Assembly (NCBI GenBank): GCA_022925895.1
Contig: JAKSYS010000172.1
Span: 32,860-96,859 of the forward strand
Length of the DNA: 64,000 bases
Source: Fragilaria crotonensis
Taxonomy: Eukaryota > Bacillariophyta > Fragilariophyceae > Fragilariales > Fragilariaceae
Direction of reading: 5' to 3'
The notes beneath the pieces were generated by a model. It was not told the origin of the DNA, made no database searches, and saw only the letters and a list, made by a program, of their open reading frames with translations. A program made the translations under genes and the position numbers. Within the stretch, counting starts at the first letter, position 1. Every line of letters begins with the position of its first letter. Positions 33,114 to 44,175 of this stretch are shown piece after piece.

Positions 33114-33738
33114 ATGAATTTCTTCTTTACCAGAAAGGCAAACTTCTACAAGAAACTGGATGACGAATTGATTGAGAATGCACGAGATGGAAATTGCAAC
33201 AAGGTTAGGGACCTCTTGTGTCGCGGTCTCTTGGGTCAAGGACCAAATGTGAATGCCAGAGATGTATATGGCAACACTGCTCTCATGTATGCAAGCGACA
33301 ATGGTCATTTGGATATGGGTTCGTCTTTTATTGTATCACCATGGAGTGGAGGTGAATATGAAGAAAGATCATCGCGCCGCTCATTGTTTTGCTCACAATG
33401 AGAATGTCACACCAGTGAATGGTATAATCTATCACCACCATGGGTTGAATGTCAATACCAAGAATGATCATGGCTACACAGCTCTCATCTGTGCAAGCTC
33501 GAAAGGCCATTTGGAAGTGGTCCGTATGTTATTGAACTACAATGGAGTGGATGTCAATGTCAAGGATAAACACGGCAAGACAGCTCTTGATGTGGCGCGC
33601 GATCTTGAGCATGATGCTGTTGCACGTCTCCTTGAGGAACACATGGCTCATGAGAAGCATCGCCAGGAGGAGGAAGAGCAAAAACGTCGTGAGGTTGCTC
33701 AAGGTACCAAGGCTTTGGAACAGATGCGCCGTCGTTAA
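33114..33738 (+). CDS. Short ankyrin-repeat gene of the family (no kinase), frame broken once
   Basis: The ATG at 33114 starts MNFFFTRKANFYKKLDDEL, then LIENARDGNCNKVRDLL and about four ankyrin repeats ending DVARDLEHDAVARLLEEHM. A Glu/Arg-rich coil (HEKHRQEEEEQKRREVAQ) follows and the frame stops at RRR. A single extra G in the GGG at 33317-33319 breaks the second repeat. The layout equals the N-terminal third of the full kinase copies, so this is either a truncated paralogue or a kinase-free regulator. The 5' flank has TCATTCATGGTTCATT, similar to sequence before the 50.3- and 53.6-kb copies. Confidence 0.65.
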
Positions 33739-35759
33739 ACAGTTGTTTCACATTATGTTTCACGAAAACAAGAAAGTACATGCCCTCCAAGGTTTGGCAT
33801 GATTTGAAAAAGGACCGAAGTCCATGAGTCCACGAGGCAATTAGTACGGAAAGCCCTTTATTACTAGCCTGGATCAATGCACGTAATACATTATCTTCAT
33901 ACGCATAAATACATCCATTGTGAAAGGCTCGAGCTGGAGATCACTTCCAGCCAGTGTCAAATACGATTCCGTTGGGACGAAACTTGGAAAAGCTTTGGAA
34001 CCCTCTTTACCTCGACGATCGCATCAGTGTATGCCTTTGACTGAGCGCAACCCTTCGGTTCCACGACAATTGGATTACATTTCGGAGGTGTTAATCGTTG
34101 GGGGCACCGCGAAAGTTGGAAGACATGTCGTCCGATGACTCTTCTTCGATGGCAATGTCCGCGTGCGCGTCCAGTTACGCAGTACCAGATTTGTACGCCT
34201 GGACATGGAATGTATTTGTGAACGGGCGGGACGCACTGTCCGGGAGACTTGTCAAACTACTACGATAGTTTGGAAGTATTCCCTCCCCGATGTGGACAAC
34301 GATCGTCATTTTTTGCCAATGCACCAAGACAGGACGAAACCGACTTTCAAGTCAAAGTCCGACAATGCACGCGAGAAAAATCTTGCGCAGCACCATTCCA
34401 ACGACGACCCATGCAAACCCATCGAGTCCGATTTTTGAGTGGGAGCGCACGTCGTCCGTGCTGGAGCTACGAGGAGCCAAGCTGAGGGAGCAAGTCGATT
34501 GTATTGGAATGCAGAATCTTGTTTGAGCCAACCAAAACATTAGATGCAAACAGCCAAGTGTTTTTATTATTCAAATTTGGGCCAACGAGCGGCAAACGTG
34601 ATCGCGACGTTGTTGGCGGTCTTGACAATTTTGATGTCGAAGCATTCGTGGACGACAACGAGGACCGCACTTATGACAAATAATTGAGCAAACGAAGGAG
34701 TTTGTTGATGATATGATGGCCGTGTGTCTTGGAGGACCGTAGGCATTAGCGTCACAGACGAATCTTCACTCATCAAGAAATGATGAATGCCATGTTGAGA
34801 GAATTTGATGTCTTATCAAGGAAAGCTAAGCCGACATGAGTAATTGCCAATGAAAAGGTATTCAAAACCACGCAGATGAACGGCCTTTCACATTCCAATA
34901 TTATTGAACTTGACCCGGCGAGCAGGGAATACGATAGTCTGATCTTGAGACCAATCCATGTTATGCAACGGTTTATAGGCACCGCCGATCGACGTCCAAG
35001 AATTGCGCAATATCAGATTTTCAGGATTGAGTGCGATGTGTGAGTTCAACATTCGCGGCTTTCACGATGCTGTTGTTGCGGTTTCATTTGCGTTAGCTAG
35101 TAGTGCTTTCGTTGTTTTCGATGGGTTAGGATGATGTCTCTATCCACAGCATGTTGCAGTTATTGTTGCTCTTTGAGTTCCTGTTCGAAATTGCGCGGCT
35201 GTTATCGTTGTCGAGTGTCTTGATTGTTACTAAGCGGAATTGTTGCAATACTTAAACGACAGGATGCTGGTGCCTCCCATCGAGTCAATCGCAGTTGTAG
35301 TACTGAACAATCATGACACCTTTCAACACATCCAGGGGATGTGTAGTCCAACTCAACCGGCGACTGTGTCATGTCCTCCGTCAGAAAGCCAAGGATGGAA
35401 AGTAAAAGCTCTGAATAGTTTGGTCGTTTCCTTGTTGTTGAACCAAATGGTATTGCAGTAGTTAAGGGATGATGTCTTCATTCATAATCTGACGTGCACT
35501 CTCACGATGGTGCCCAACCACTTGCACCATTTCCCTTTTGCATGCTGTGATGGCAAGACGCATCATTTGGTTTCCAAAACATCGCACTCATGACGTGGTG
35601 TGTTTCTGTACTGTGCCATTGCATTGCTCGGAGAAAATTCATCGACATGGTCATGCAATGGCGAAGGAACACGCTCGGCAAAGTTGGCAGACGACAACCT
35701 AGCGCTGGTTTGACGAAACCGATAAAAAGGTTGCACAAGCAGCATCAGATTCAATAGAA
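33739..35759. other. Degenerate intergenic region
   Basis: This holds the second copy (34600-34930) of the unknown decayed sequence also found at 31430-31740. It also holds a stretch (35270-35330) like the 3' flank of kinase copy 2. The block 35480-35725 is repeated, diverged, at 36485-36680. No intact gene is recognised. Several small open frames near 33900-34500 have no recognisable domain. Confidence 0.4.
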
Positions 35760-36115
35760 GGATGCGAAGGGGTGGATAACATCAAAGACGGATTGAATTG
35801 GTCATTGGCAGCGTTGTCGCTAGTTGCCGCTAATCACATCAAGGAGTATCCGAACCTAGCCTAAGAGACTCCCATGTATCGGATGACATGAAAGACCGGA
35901 ACACTCCCAGGAAGTGGATCGACGACCCAATACTGTGAAATACTCAGGCGAACAAGGTTCAATCCCTTTCAGATTGAGATGCCTCCCGGAATGATTGCGA
36001 CGACATCATGTTGGACCAAATTGTGCCTTCCGTACTCAACACGATTGCCTCCTTGCAGTGACTTTCGTTTTCAATCTCTAATGAAGTGTTTCCTCGATTC
36101 CGTCATTGAAGATTG
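35760..36115 (+). pseudogene. Remnant of the ankyrin-kinase C-terminal domain
   Basis: Translated pieces in mixed frames match the family end: GLNWSLAALSLVAANHIKEYPNLA, then NPFQIEMPPGMIA, TKLCLP and MKCFLDSVIED. The matching intact segments are SLAALA.LSADQFKECPNLVW, PFEIEMPRKWIA and MKAFLDS. Several stops and shifts are present. It marks another lost family member. Confidence 0.65.
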
Positions 36116-37324
36116 AAGTCGCCCGAGGTTGACTCGCGGTGTTGTGTGTGCGCCGTGCGGAATGCGCCATGAGCCGGGCTTTCCGTATCGTAGTGCTCAT
36201 CTGCCTGTCAGATGTCGCTGTCGATTGTAGATTTGTCTGTGACTCATTAGTATGGCGTCGCTGGACGGTTCGCCGCGAGGTATGTAAAGCATGGCACTCA
36301 TGCGTTCGCCGTGTCGTTCATGCCATTTTGTTTGGGTTCCAACCCCTGGAATAAGGTGTCTGTCTGCCGGAAATCTGACGTACTACTGCCACTTATGAGC
36401 GCGGAAAACTCGTCGAGATGGACAGTCTTGTGAACCTGCAGACCATTTAGCGAGCAGAAAGCCCATGTGTGTGTTTGAAGTATGAGCATTCATAATCTAA
36501 CGTGCTGTATGCCGATGGTGCCCGACCACGTTTTCTTTGGCATGATGTCATGGAAAGAAGGATAATTCAATTTGCTGTGCGTTGCCCCAAGACATTTCAT
36601 TGAGATTAATGTCATTTAATTGCATTATCCTCGCTCGGCAAAGTTGACAGGAGATAAACCTAGCTTTGGCTACAAACGATCAGTAACAAGAGGGAGTGAT
36701 AGCCGGAACCACACAGCTACCACACAGCTCTTTTATTTCTGCATGACAACAGCCCCATTTGCGAAATGGGTTAGCATCAGATCCATCGACAGAAGTGCAG
36801 ATCGCAGAATGCCACAAGAGCAATTGGTCTTGAGCCATGACCACAAACATTGACACATCGATCTAATCGTCACCACACGCTATGTACGTCGGTCTTCGGA
36901 GCGAGGTGTGCGTCCGTCTTGAACATGTGTTCTTGCTTCCTACTGTTCACATGTATTAATCCATGTATAAATTACATTCAGAATCGTCGTCGAATCTTTC
37001 AGCAGATAGTAGGATAACTTTCATGTGTATGAATACAGTACATATCATAGTACCAGTAATCGTGTTGAGAAATTCTGATGTTGTGTGTGCATCTATGCAT
37101 ATCTGCATTATCTGTTGTCTCAGTCTTGCATGAGAAGACAACTGGAGAACAGAAGGATCTTACGCGGCTCGAACGTGGCGACTGGACATCACTTCATATT
37201 CGCTCAAACGTGTCCATACCTCGCATGACCATTTCAGCTCCATAAGGCACTTTTTCCTGACCATTTTGGTGCACAAACATAGCAGATCCATTACACGGCT
37301 AGAGGAGCTGATAAGTACTCAAGT
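36116..37324. other. Intergenic region before kinase copy 4
   Basis: Apart from the duplicate block 36485-36680 (see 35480-35725) nothing is recognised. It probably contains the promoter of copy 4, whose exact start is uncertain. Confidence 0.35.
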
Positions 37325-40300
37325 ATGACGCTTGATTCAGAATGCCGAGAAGGGGAATCTTCATAGGGTTCGTGACCTCTTGCTTAGAGGGGCAAGCGTG
37401 AATGCAAAAGATGAAAATGGCTGGACAGCTCTCATCTGGGCAAGCTGGAAGGGCCGTGTGGACGTGGTCCATGTGTTGTTGAAGCATGATGGGGTGGATG
37501 TGAATGCCCAGAGTGACATTGGTAACACGTCTCTCACCTTGGCAAGCGAGCATGGCCATGTGAAAGTGGTTCGGGCTCTATTGAATCACAAAGGAGTGGA
37601 TGTGAATATCAAGAGTTATTATGGCGACACAGCTCTCAGCCGGGCAAGCTGGAATGGAAAAATGGAAGTGGTTCATGCGTTATTGAATCACAAAGGCGTG
37701 GATGTGAACATCAAGAACAATTGCGGCGACACAGCTCTCAGTAGGGCAAGCAGTGCTGGCAAAGTGGAAGTGGTTCGTGTATTGTTGAATCAAAAAAGGG
37801 GTGGATGTGAATGGGATAAATGAAGAAGGCAACACACTTCTCCACCTGGCAAGCCGGACTGGCCATGTGGAAGTGGTTCGTGCTATACTTAATCACGACG
37901 AGGTGGATATGAATATCAAGAGTATGTATGGTCAGACTGCTCTCATCATGGCAAGCATGTATGGCCGTTACGAGGTTGTGAGCTCTGCATTGAATCACGA
38001 GGGGGGTGGATGTCAATGCCATCGATGATTATGGCTACTCAGCTCTCCGCTGGGCATGCATCAATGATCAATGCCCACGTTCTGCGATTGCTTATGCTAT
38101 GTTAACGAGCGACAAGGTGAATGTGAATTCAATCAATGCCGAAGATATTCATTGCGCTCTCATACACGCAATCAGGTATAATCATTTGCCGTTGGTTCAT
38201 CTGTTGTTGAATCACGAGAAGGTGGACGTGAATTCCAACCATCAAGGTCATACAGCTCTAACCATGGCGTGCTATAAAGGCCGTTTGGAGGTGATTCGCG
38301 CCTTGTTCAACGACGTCAAGGTGGATGTCAATGTCAAAACTAAAGATGGAGAAAGCGCTCTATCTTTTGCTACATGGAACGGTTTTCAAGCCGAAGCCAT
38401 TCTTTTGCTGTTGAAGAATGACAAGGTGCATGTGAATGCCAAAGAAATCCAATCAGTTTTGTTCAGGGCAATCAATTACAAACATTTGGAGATGGTTCGT
38501 GATGTTTTGAATCACGAGAAGGTCAATATTAATGCCAAAGATAGGGATGGTAACACGGCGCTCATCAATGCAATCAGTGATGGCAGTGTGGAAGTGGTTC
38601 GTGCATTATTGACGCACGATGGCGTGGATGTTTATATCAAGAATAATGATGGCGACACAGCTCTGATCTGCGCTCTCAACCAGAAGAAAGATGATGTTGC
38701 ACGCCTCTTGGAGGGACACATGAAACGTGACCGTCGAAATAAATTTAGCTGGACAAGGGCAGCTCTCATCTGTGCTATCTTGTGGGGCTGCTTGATGGTA
38801 CTTTGTACTATGTTGAATCGCCAAGCGGTGAATGTGTATATCTCGGACAATAATGGCGCCTCATCTCTTGATTGTGACATTTCTGCTGGAGTCTTGGAGG
38901 AACGCGTATCAGGTGAGAAGCGTCGCGAGGAGGAAGAACAGAAGCGTCGCGAGGAGGAAGGACAGAAGCCGGATAAGTATTCTGACCGTGCTCATGCTTT
39001 GGTAGAGGAACGTGAGAAGGGTCGCGAGGAGGAAGAGCGGAATCGACTGAAGGATGCTGAACGTTTGCAAACCTTGGAAGAGGAAAATGCATATTGTGCA
39101 GAGGAAGATCAGACGCGGCGCGAGGTTACTGAACTATTACAAGCGTTGGAAAAAGACCTTGAGGGGCGCCGCGAGGATGCTGAATGTGTACAAGCTGTGG
39201 AAGCGAAACAAGAAAAGCGTCGAAAGGAGGTAGAGCAGAAGCGTCGCGAGGATGCTGGACGTGCACAGGCATTGGAAGAGGAGCGCCGTCGATATGAGTT
39301 CGACGGGGATGCGCATATCAAGAAAAACAAGATGGGCTGGACATGGATGATTCTCGTCTGCGCCAGTTTTTGGGGTTCTTGGAATATGGTTTCAAGCTAT
39401 TTCGCCAAGATTGAACAATTCCGAAAGAGGCTTCACCATGTGATGAATACAACCTCAGCTGAGCCTGTAGAACTCTCGTTGGCGTACATCGAGCGATGCA
39501 TCAAGAAGGACCACAAACTTGGATCGGGTGCTTTTGGCGACGTGTTCTTGGCGGAAGATAGTCGCCTACCAAAGAAGTTCGCAGTGAAAATGATAAGTGC
39601 TGCGCACAGTGATCAGGATACCATCAAGGAAATTCGCAGAAGCTTTCAGACGGAACTGTCGGTAAGTTTTGTCCTGAGTTGTTTCTTTAAGTAGAAGCAG
39701 CAATTGATTTCCACGAAAGGGGACACCTTCTGACGGCGCATTTCGTTCAACCTAAACAGACTCTGAAGAGATTCCGGCATCCCAACATAATTGTTTTGTA
39801 CGGCTATAGTTTAATCACCAACAGTTCACAGCAGTTCTTGGTGTATGAACATGCTGCAAATGGCTCACTCGCTGGCTTCTTTGCTGATGATGGCAACAGA
39901 GCCCGCCTGTCTGCAGATACTCGGCTATCCATAATGTTCCAATTGGTGAGAGCGGTTCACTTCTTACACACAGGCGGCTGCAAAGTGTCGGGCAAAGGTT
40001 GGAAAGTGTTTCATCGCGATATCAAGAGTGCAAACATTTGTCTGGCGGACGACTTCACGCCCCGGCTGATTGATTGTGGGCTTGCAGAGTTTGTACCTGA
40101 CGAGAGCTCAAACGCTATTCCGGGAACATTCACAATCTCAGTACGAAGCAAAGCTGGCGGGCCTGCATTTGGAACACCCGGATATATCTGCCCAGAGTTT
40201 GCCAGGAAGACGTTTGAAGGGATTTCGTGCCCCTACGTTGCAGCCTTCGACGTGTTTTCTATTGGCGTTGTCATCGTTGAGATAATATTGGGATGTTTGA

Positions 40301-41677
40301 ATGGTGGGCAGTCGACTAGGGATGGAATTCAATTCGAGAATGCGTTTCGTCGATACGTCAAGGACGAGCGTGATCAGCTTGTTGTCGATGGATGGGAAAA
40401 ACTCAAAGGTGATGTGGATCGCACTAGCGACTGGAATGCAGTCGCTCTTGAAGTAGTTTGCAAAGCTGCTATTCAGTGCATGTCTCCTTTCCCTGAGGAT
40501 AGGTTGAGCACAAAGGACTTCTCGACAAGCTCCGAGACGTAATCAGCTTGAATAACAATGAAGGCGTTCAGAATTTCGAATCGGTGGCTGCCGTAGAAAT
40601 TGGTTCAAACTGTGATGTCTGTAACAACTATCGCACAGATATCAAGTGCAGTGACGAAGGGCACGCGCTGTGCGCAACTTGTATCGTGGACAAGCTTGGC
40701 GATAATGGCGGATGCCAACTTTTGTGCCTGATCAAGGGATGCTCAAGCCCACCGTTCCAAGACGAAGATTTGTATGGACGCATTCCTCATGAGACATACA
40801 ATCGGTATGTAGAAAAGCGAACTGAGAGGAAGATGTGGGACGAAAGGTTCCTCCAATTTGAATCGCAATTGGTTGGTTTCCAGTCCCAACTTTTTGGGCG
40901 ATTGGCTGGTTTCCAATCCCAACTTTCTGGGCTGAAATCCGATATGCATGGCATAAAAGAGGACGTGAAAATGGGCTTCGATGTGATTAATGCACAGTTA
41001 CAGAAGCAGCTGCAGATGCTTTTGGGGCTCGCGAAAGGATTGGACCGGTCATTGGCAGCGGTAGCGCTTCTGTCAGCGGATCAGTTCGAGGAGTGCCCGA
41101 ATCTGGTTTGGATGGCTCCTATCTTGCATGATAAGAAATACCTGAAAATCCCAAGAATTGGTTCACGGACAAGTATAAAGTTGTCTTTATTTGTGCGCGC
41201 TCGGGTGAACCAGGGCACAAACCCTTTGAGATATATATGCCTCGAAAATGGATTGTGAAGATTGCACCTTGGCTGAAATTGTGTCTTCTGGTAATCAAGG
41301 CGATTGCCAAATCTCAAGTCCTTCCCTTTCCAGACCCTGTTCTCCCCTTTTTCGAGAAATGCGAGATGATGAAGGCTTTTCTCGATTCTGTGCTTCAGGA
41401 AGCATCGAAAGCAGTTGTGGCACGTTGCGAGGCTTGTGAGGCTCTCCTTGAAAATGGCACCATGTCAATCGATACGTACGGTCAAGTGCAGAGACTAGCA
41501 GGAGATGCGTTCAAATTCATCGCTGAAAAGGCAAGGAAAGAGAAGAGATCGCAGTGGATGCCACCACAGATGGTCCCTGTTTTGGACCAGAACGGAACTC
41601 CTATTTGGGTGAAGGGTAAGTATGCGAAATTTTATGCCTTGCGTGTCAATCACGAGGATCAAACCACTAGAACCTAG
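37325..41677 (+). CDS. Ankyrin-kinase-RING gene, family copy 4 (full length, single-base frame breaks)
   Basis: This is the longest copy. An ATG at 37325 is one base out of frame with LIQNAEKGNLHRVRDLL, so the start is uncertain. About fifteen ankyrin repeats follow (to about 38710). Then come two hydrophobic segments (38752-38815, 39325-39405) flanking a long Glu/Arg-rich coiled coil. The kinase has LGSGAFGDVFLAE, FAVKMI, the intron 39662-39759, FHRDIKSANICL and DCGLAEF. A RING follows (CDVCN, EGHALCATC, LLCLIKGC), then QSQL repeats and the C-terminal domain to RTT. Breaks occur at A6 (37792-37797), G6 (38001-38006), 40516-40520 and A4 (41145-41148). Each is a one-base change that leaves the protein otherwise conserved. 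It is either a very young pseudogene or an intact gene with sequence errors. Confidence 0.85.
39662..39759 (+). other. Phase-0 intron in kinase copy 4 (98 nt)
   Basis: GTAAGT donor after CTGTCG, CCTAAACAG acceptor and a TTCTGAC branch-like site near 39729. It lies at the same codon boundary as in the other copies. Confidence 0.9.
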
Positions 41678-41845
41678 AACTACCAGTAGTACTCCAGTTG
41701 CATGCCCATCATGTCCGCGCGGGATAGGCATGGAGTCCTAAACTATGTATGCCTCTTCATTCCATTTATGTGTACATGCTCATACAGAAGGAGCGTAAAG
41801 GTACAGCTTGACGCTTATGGCCGAGTGCCAGTTATAAAGAATTAT

Positions 41846-42127
41846 TCAGTTCAAGTAACTAACTGTGACGCAAACGACTGAGACATTGTCAATGCCTTTG
41901 TCGACTAACAAGATTATGCCTATACTTGCATTATGTGAGAGCACATTCCATTCTTGACGGATCGTAACGAATATGGTTCGGTTCTTCAGCCTTAACTTGG
42001 CCTTGACACAGTGACGATCCATCAGGAGGAAACGATTGGTTGGCGCAATCTCCCGATGCGATGCGACGTGTGGACGATCCCCAGTCCTTACAGTTTCGAC
42101 GGTCATCTCTTCAGCAAAACAGCACAC
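41846..42127 (-). pseudogene. PP2C-like phosphatase C-terminal fragment, antisense downstream of copy 4
   Basis: The minus frame reads PHVASHREIAPTNRFLLM, an interval that may be a short intron, then EWNVLSHNAS and KGIDNVSVVCVTVSYL before a stop. This resembles the last motifs of PP2C serine/threonine phosphatases ('D.FLILACDG.WDVLS' and 'DN.TVVVV'). Upstream motifs, including metal-binding aspartates, were not found. A more decayed copy follows pseudogene copy 1 near 9530-9690, so the fragment was duplicated together with the kinase unit. The assignment is tentative. Confidence 0.35.
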
Positions 42128-43111
42128 CCACAGGCTGCTCCGTCATTCATGAAGAATGACACCGATCCTGGCCGCAGTATGAAATCCAAGGCAAAGATTC
42201 TCGTGTACACTGTCTACAGGCTCCACGCTCCAACAGGATAATGTCAGTAGAGAAGGAGACATGCAGCCCAATGCACAACCAAATCTGGTGGGATGGTACC
42301 CTAGACCGGTAGTAGAGTCGTAGTCGCAGCGGATCACCTTGGAAAAGAAACCCATGTTTTTTATCTTCCGAGTTGCGTTTGCGTTCCCGATGACACTCAT
42401 ATCTCATTATCTACTCCACTACGTATCCATGCGGTAGACCCTCTAGGCCTGTCGGCGGTATGTCGAACGCAGGGTGTAGTATGTACCGCCTTGAACGATG
42501 GCTGCCAAGAATACGACCGTAGTGAAGGGCCTTTTTTCATGATCTCGCCTCTGCCTTGCTATGCTCTGAGATTGAGATTCTGCGTTAAGCATTCAGCTGA
42601 CTGCAGTACAGCATCATTTGCAGAGGAATGGCCTTGGGTTCGAGGTTTGAGGGCGACGGATGTCGTGATTCATCATTGATTGGTAAGCCAACGTTTGTAA
42701 CGCAGTACTAACGGGTACAAAAGTAAAGGATCTCCTCTACCTGGTACCACAGTCCACAGTACAACAAAACCAATACTGCATTCACGATGTCACGATTGCC
42801 ACTTGCGCAATCAATCACCTATCATCCTATCATCCATCCTCTGACAGCGATCATGATGTCCACGCCTTCCGTCCCCTCCATCACAGCAGTCCATAGTTGT
42901 TCGTGTTTATGTATGATACCTCAATACCGCTTTGCATAATCCTATGGCAGCCGCCAGCTATATATTCATAGGAGAGATATTTATACTGCTGCTGCCTGGT
43001 ACTCGTATGCATAGTCCTACATTTCTACGATGGGAGTACTTCGCAAAAGCGGCCCGAAACGATCATGGATCATGGATAAAATCGCGCTTGTGGCTATCAT
43101 CATCCGTGCTA
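42128..43111. other. Intergenic, nothing recognised
   Basis: Short unconvincing open frames only. Around 42900-43100 it leads into the 55-bp tandem repeat and clathrin fragment, and may hold its promoter. Confidence 0.35.
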
Positions 43112-43269
43112 GGGACTCAAATCCCAGATCACGACCTATTCCGAACAGAACACTATTGGCGTGCTTGGGACTCAAATCCCAGATCACGACCTATTCCGAA
43201 CAGAACACTATTGGCGTGCTTGGGACTCAAATCCCAGATCACGACCGATTCCGAACAGAACACTATTGG
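43112..43269. repeat. 55-bp tandem repeat, about three copies
   Basis: GGGACTCAAATCCCAGATCA starts copies at 43112, 43167 and 43222. The copies differ by only a few bases. GGGACTCAAATCCC is close to palindromic. The array is open in frame with the clathrin fragment downstream but does not resemble clathrin sequence. Confidence 0.93.
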
Positions 43270-43371
43270 CAGAGCATAATATCACAATTTTCTAATACCA
43301 ACTTCATCAATACGCCCTTACCGAATTGTTTGATTATCACGCCTTACCTACAAACACTCCGTAAATCACAG

Positions 43372-44139
43372 ATGCCCCTGAACAACAACGCCGCACAACA
43401 GATGGACACCGAGCTTATCAAGGTTTACCACACCTACGGAAGTTACCGTGATCTCGCTAAGTACATTGTCAACAGGAAAGATCTGGATTTGTGGTCCAAG
43501 GTTTTGACCAGAAAAGGCAATGCAGGTACGGAATACCCACAGCATCGCCAACTTATCGATCAGATAGTTGAATGCGCTCTGCCCGAGAGCACCGACGCCG
43601 ACGAAGTCTCTTGCACTGTCAAGGCATTTATGGCTGCAGACCTCTATTGCGAGTTAATCATGCTTCTCGAGCGCTTTGTGCTCCGGGGATCGGACTTCTC
43701 TGACAACAAAAATCTCCAAAACCTTCTCATCCTCACAGCCATCCGTGCCGACCCTGAGCGTGTTTCTGGGTACATTGACCGGCTAGACAACTTCGACGCC
43801 AAGGACATTGCTCTGATTTGTGTCTCTGAGAGCCACATGCTCTACGAAGAAGGTTACAGTATTTATGTAAAGTTCTCAAAGCCAGAACACACTCAGGATA
43901 AGGACGAGCAAGCGGAGCTACAATGTCTTGCAATTGGTGTACTTATTGATTGTATGAAGGATCTTGACCGTGCCAAGACTTACGCCATCCAATGCGACGA
44001 GAAGGCCGTGTGGTCGAGGCTTGGTAAGGCTCAACTGAAGGAGTCGTTTAATGCTGATGCCATCGAGTCGTTCATCGACGCAGACGACCCAAGCGAATAC
44101 GTCCAGGATTGCGAAGACCGAAGCAAGCCTCAAATGTGA
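43372..44139 (+). pseudogene. Clathrin heavy chain fragment (255 aa of about 1700), intact frame
   Basis: The ATG at 43372 gives MPLNNNAAQQMDTELIKV, then clear clathrin heavy-chain leg sequence: YGSYRDLAKYIVNRKDLDLW, SDFSDNKNLQNLLILTAI, RLDNFDAKDIALICVS, CDEKAVWSRLGKAQL and ADDPSEYV. These are alpha-solenoid CHCR repeats of the distal/proximal leg. Full clathrin heavy chain has an N-terminal propeller and a trimerisation end, both missing. The frame closes CEDRSKPQM, where the last codons come from ankyrin-kinase linker DNA. No intron is present. It is a duplicated or retro-copied piece, though the open frame might still be expressed as a dominant-negative-like fragment (speculative). Confidence 0.85.
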
Positions 44140-44175
44140 TGAATGCAACCTCCGCTGACCTTGTCGAACTCGCAA
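44113..44175 (+). other. Junction: ankyrin-kinase linker sequence fused to the clathrin fragment
   Basis: GACCGAAGCAAGC at 44117-44129 and the following ATGTGATGAATGCAACCTCC and GCTGACCTTG match the pre-kinase linker of copy 2 (23083-23145) and copy 4 (39430-39475). Homology is lost after about 44175. The clathrin stop codon is created in this foreign sequence. Confidence 0.7.

Noticed and set aside
43030-43371. Extended clathrin ORF starting at 43030
   Set aside because: The first 114 codons come from the 55-bp tandem repeat and its flanks and do not resemble clathrin. The ATG at 43372 is adopted.
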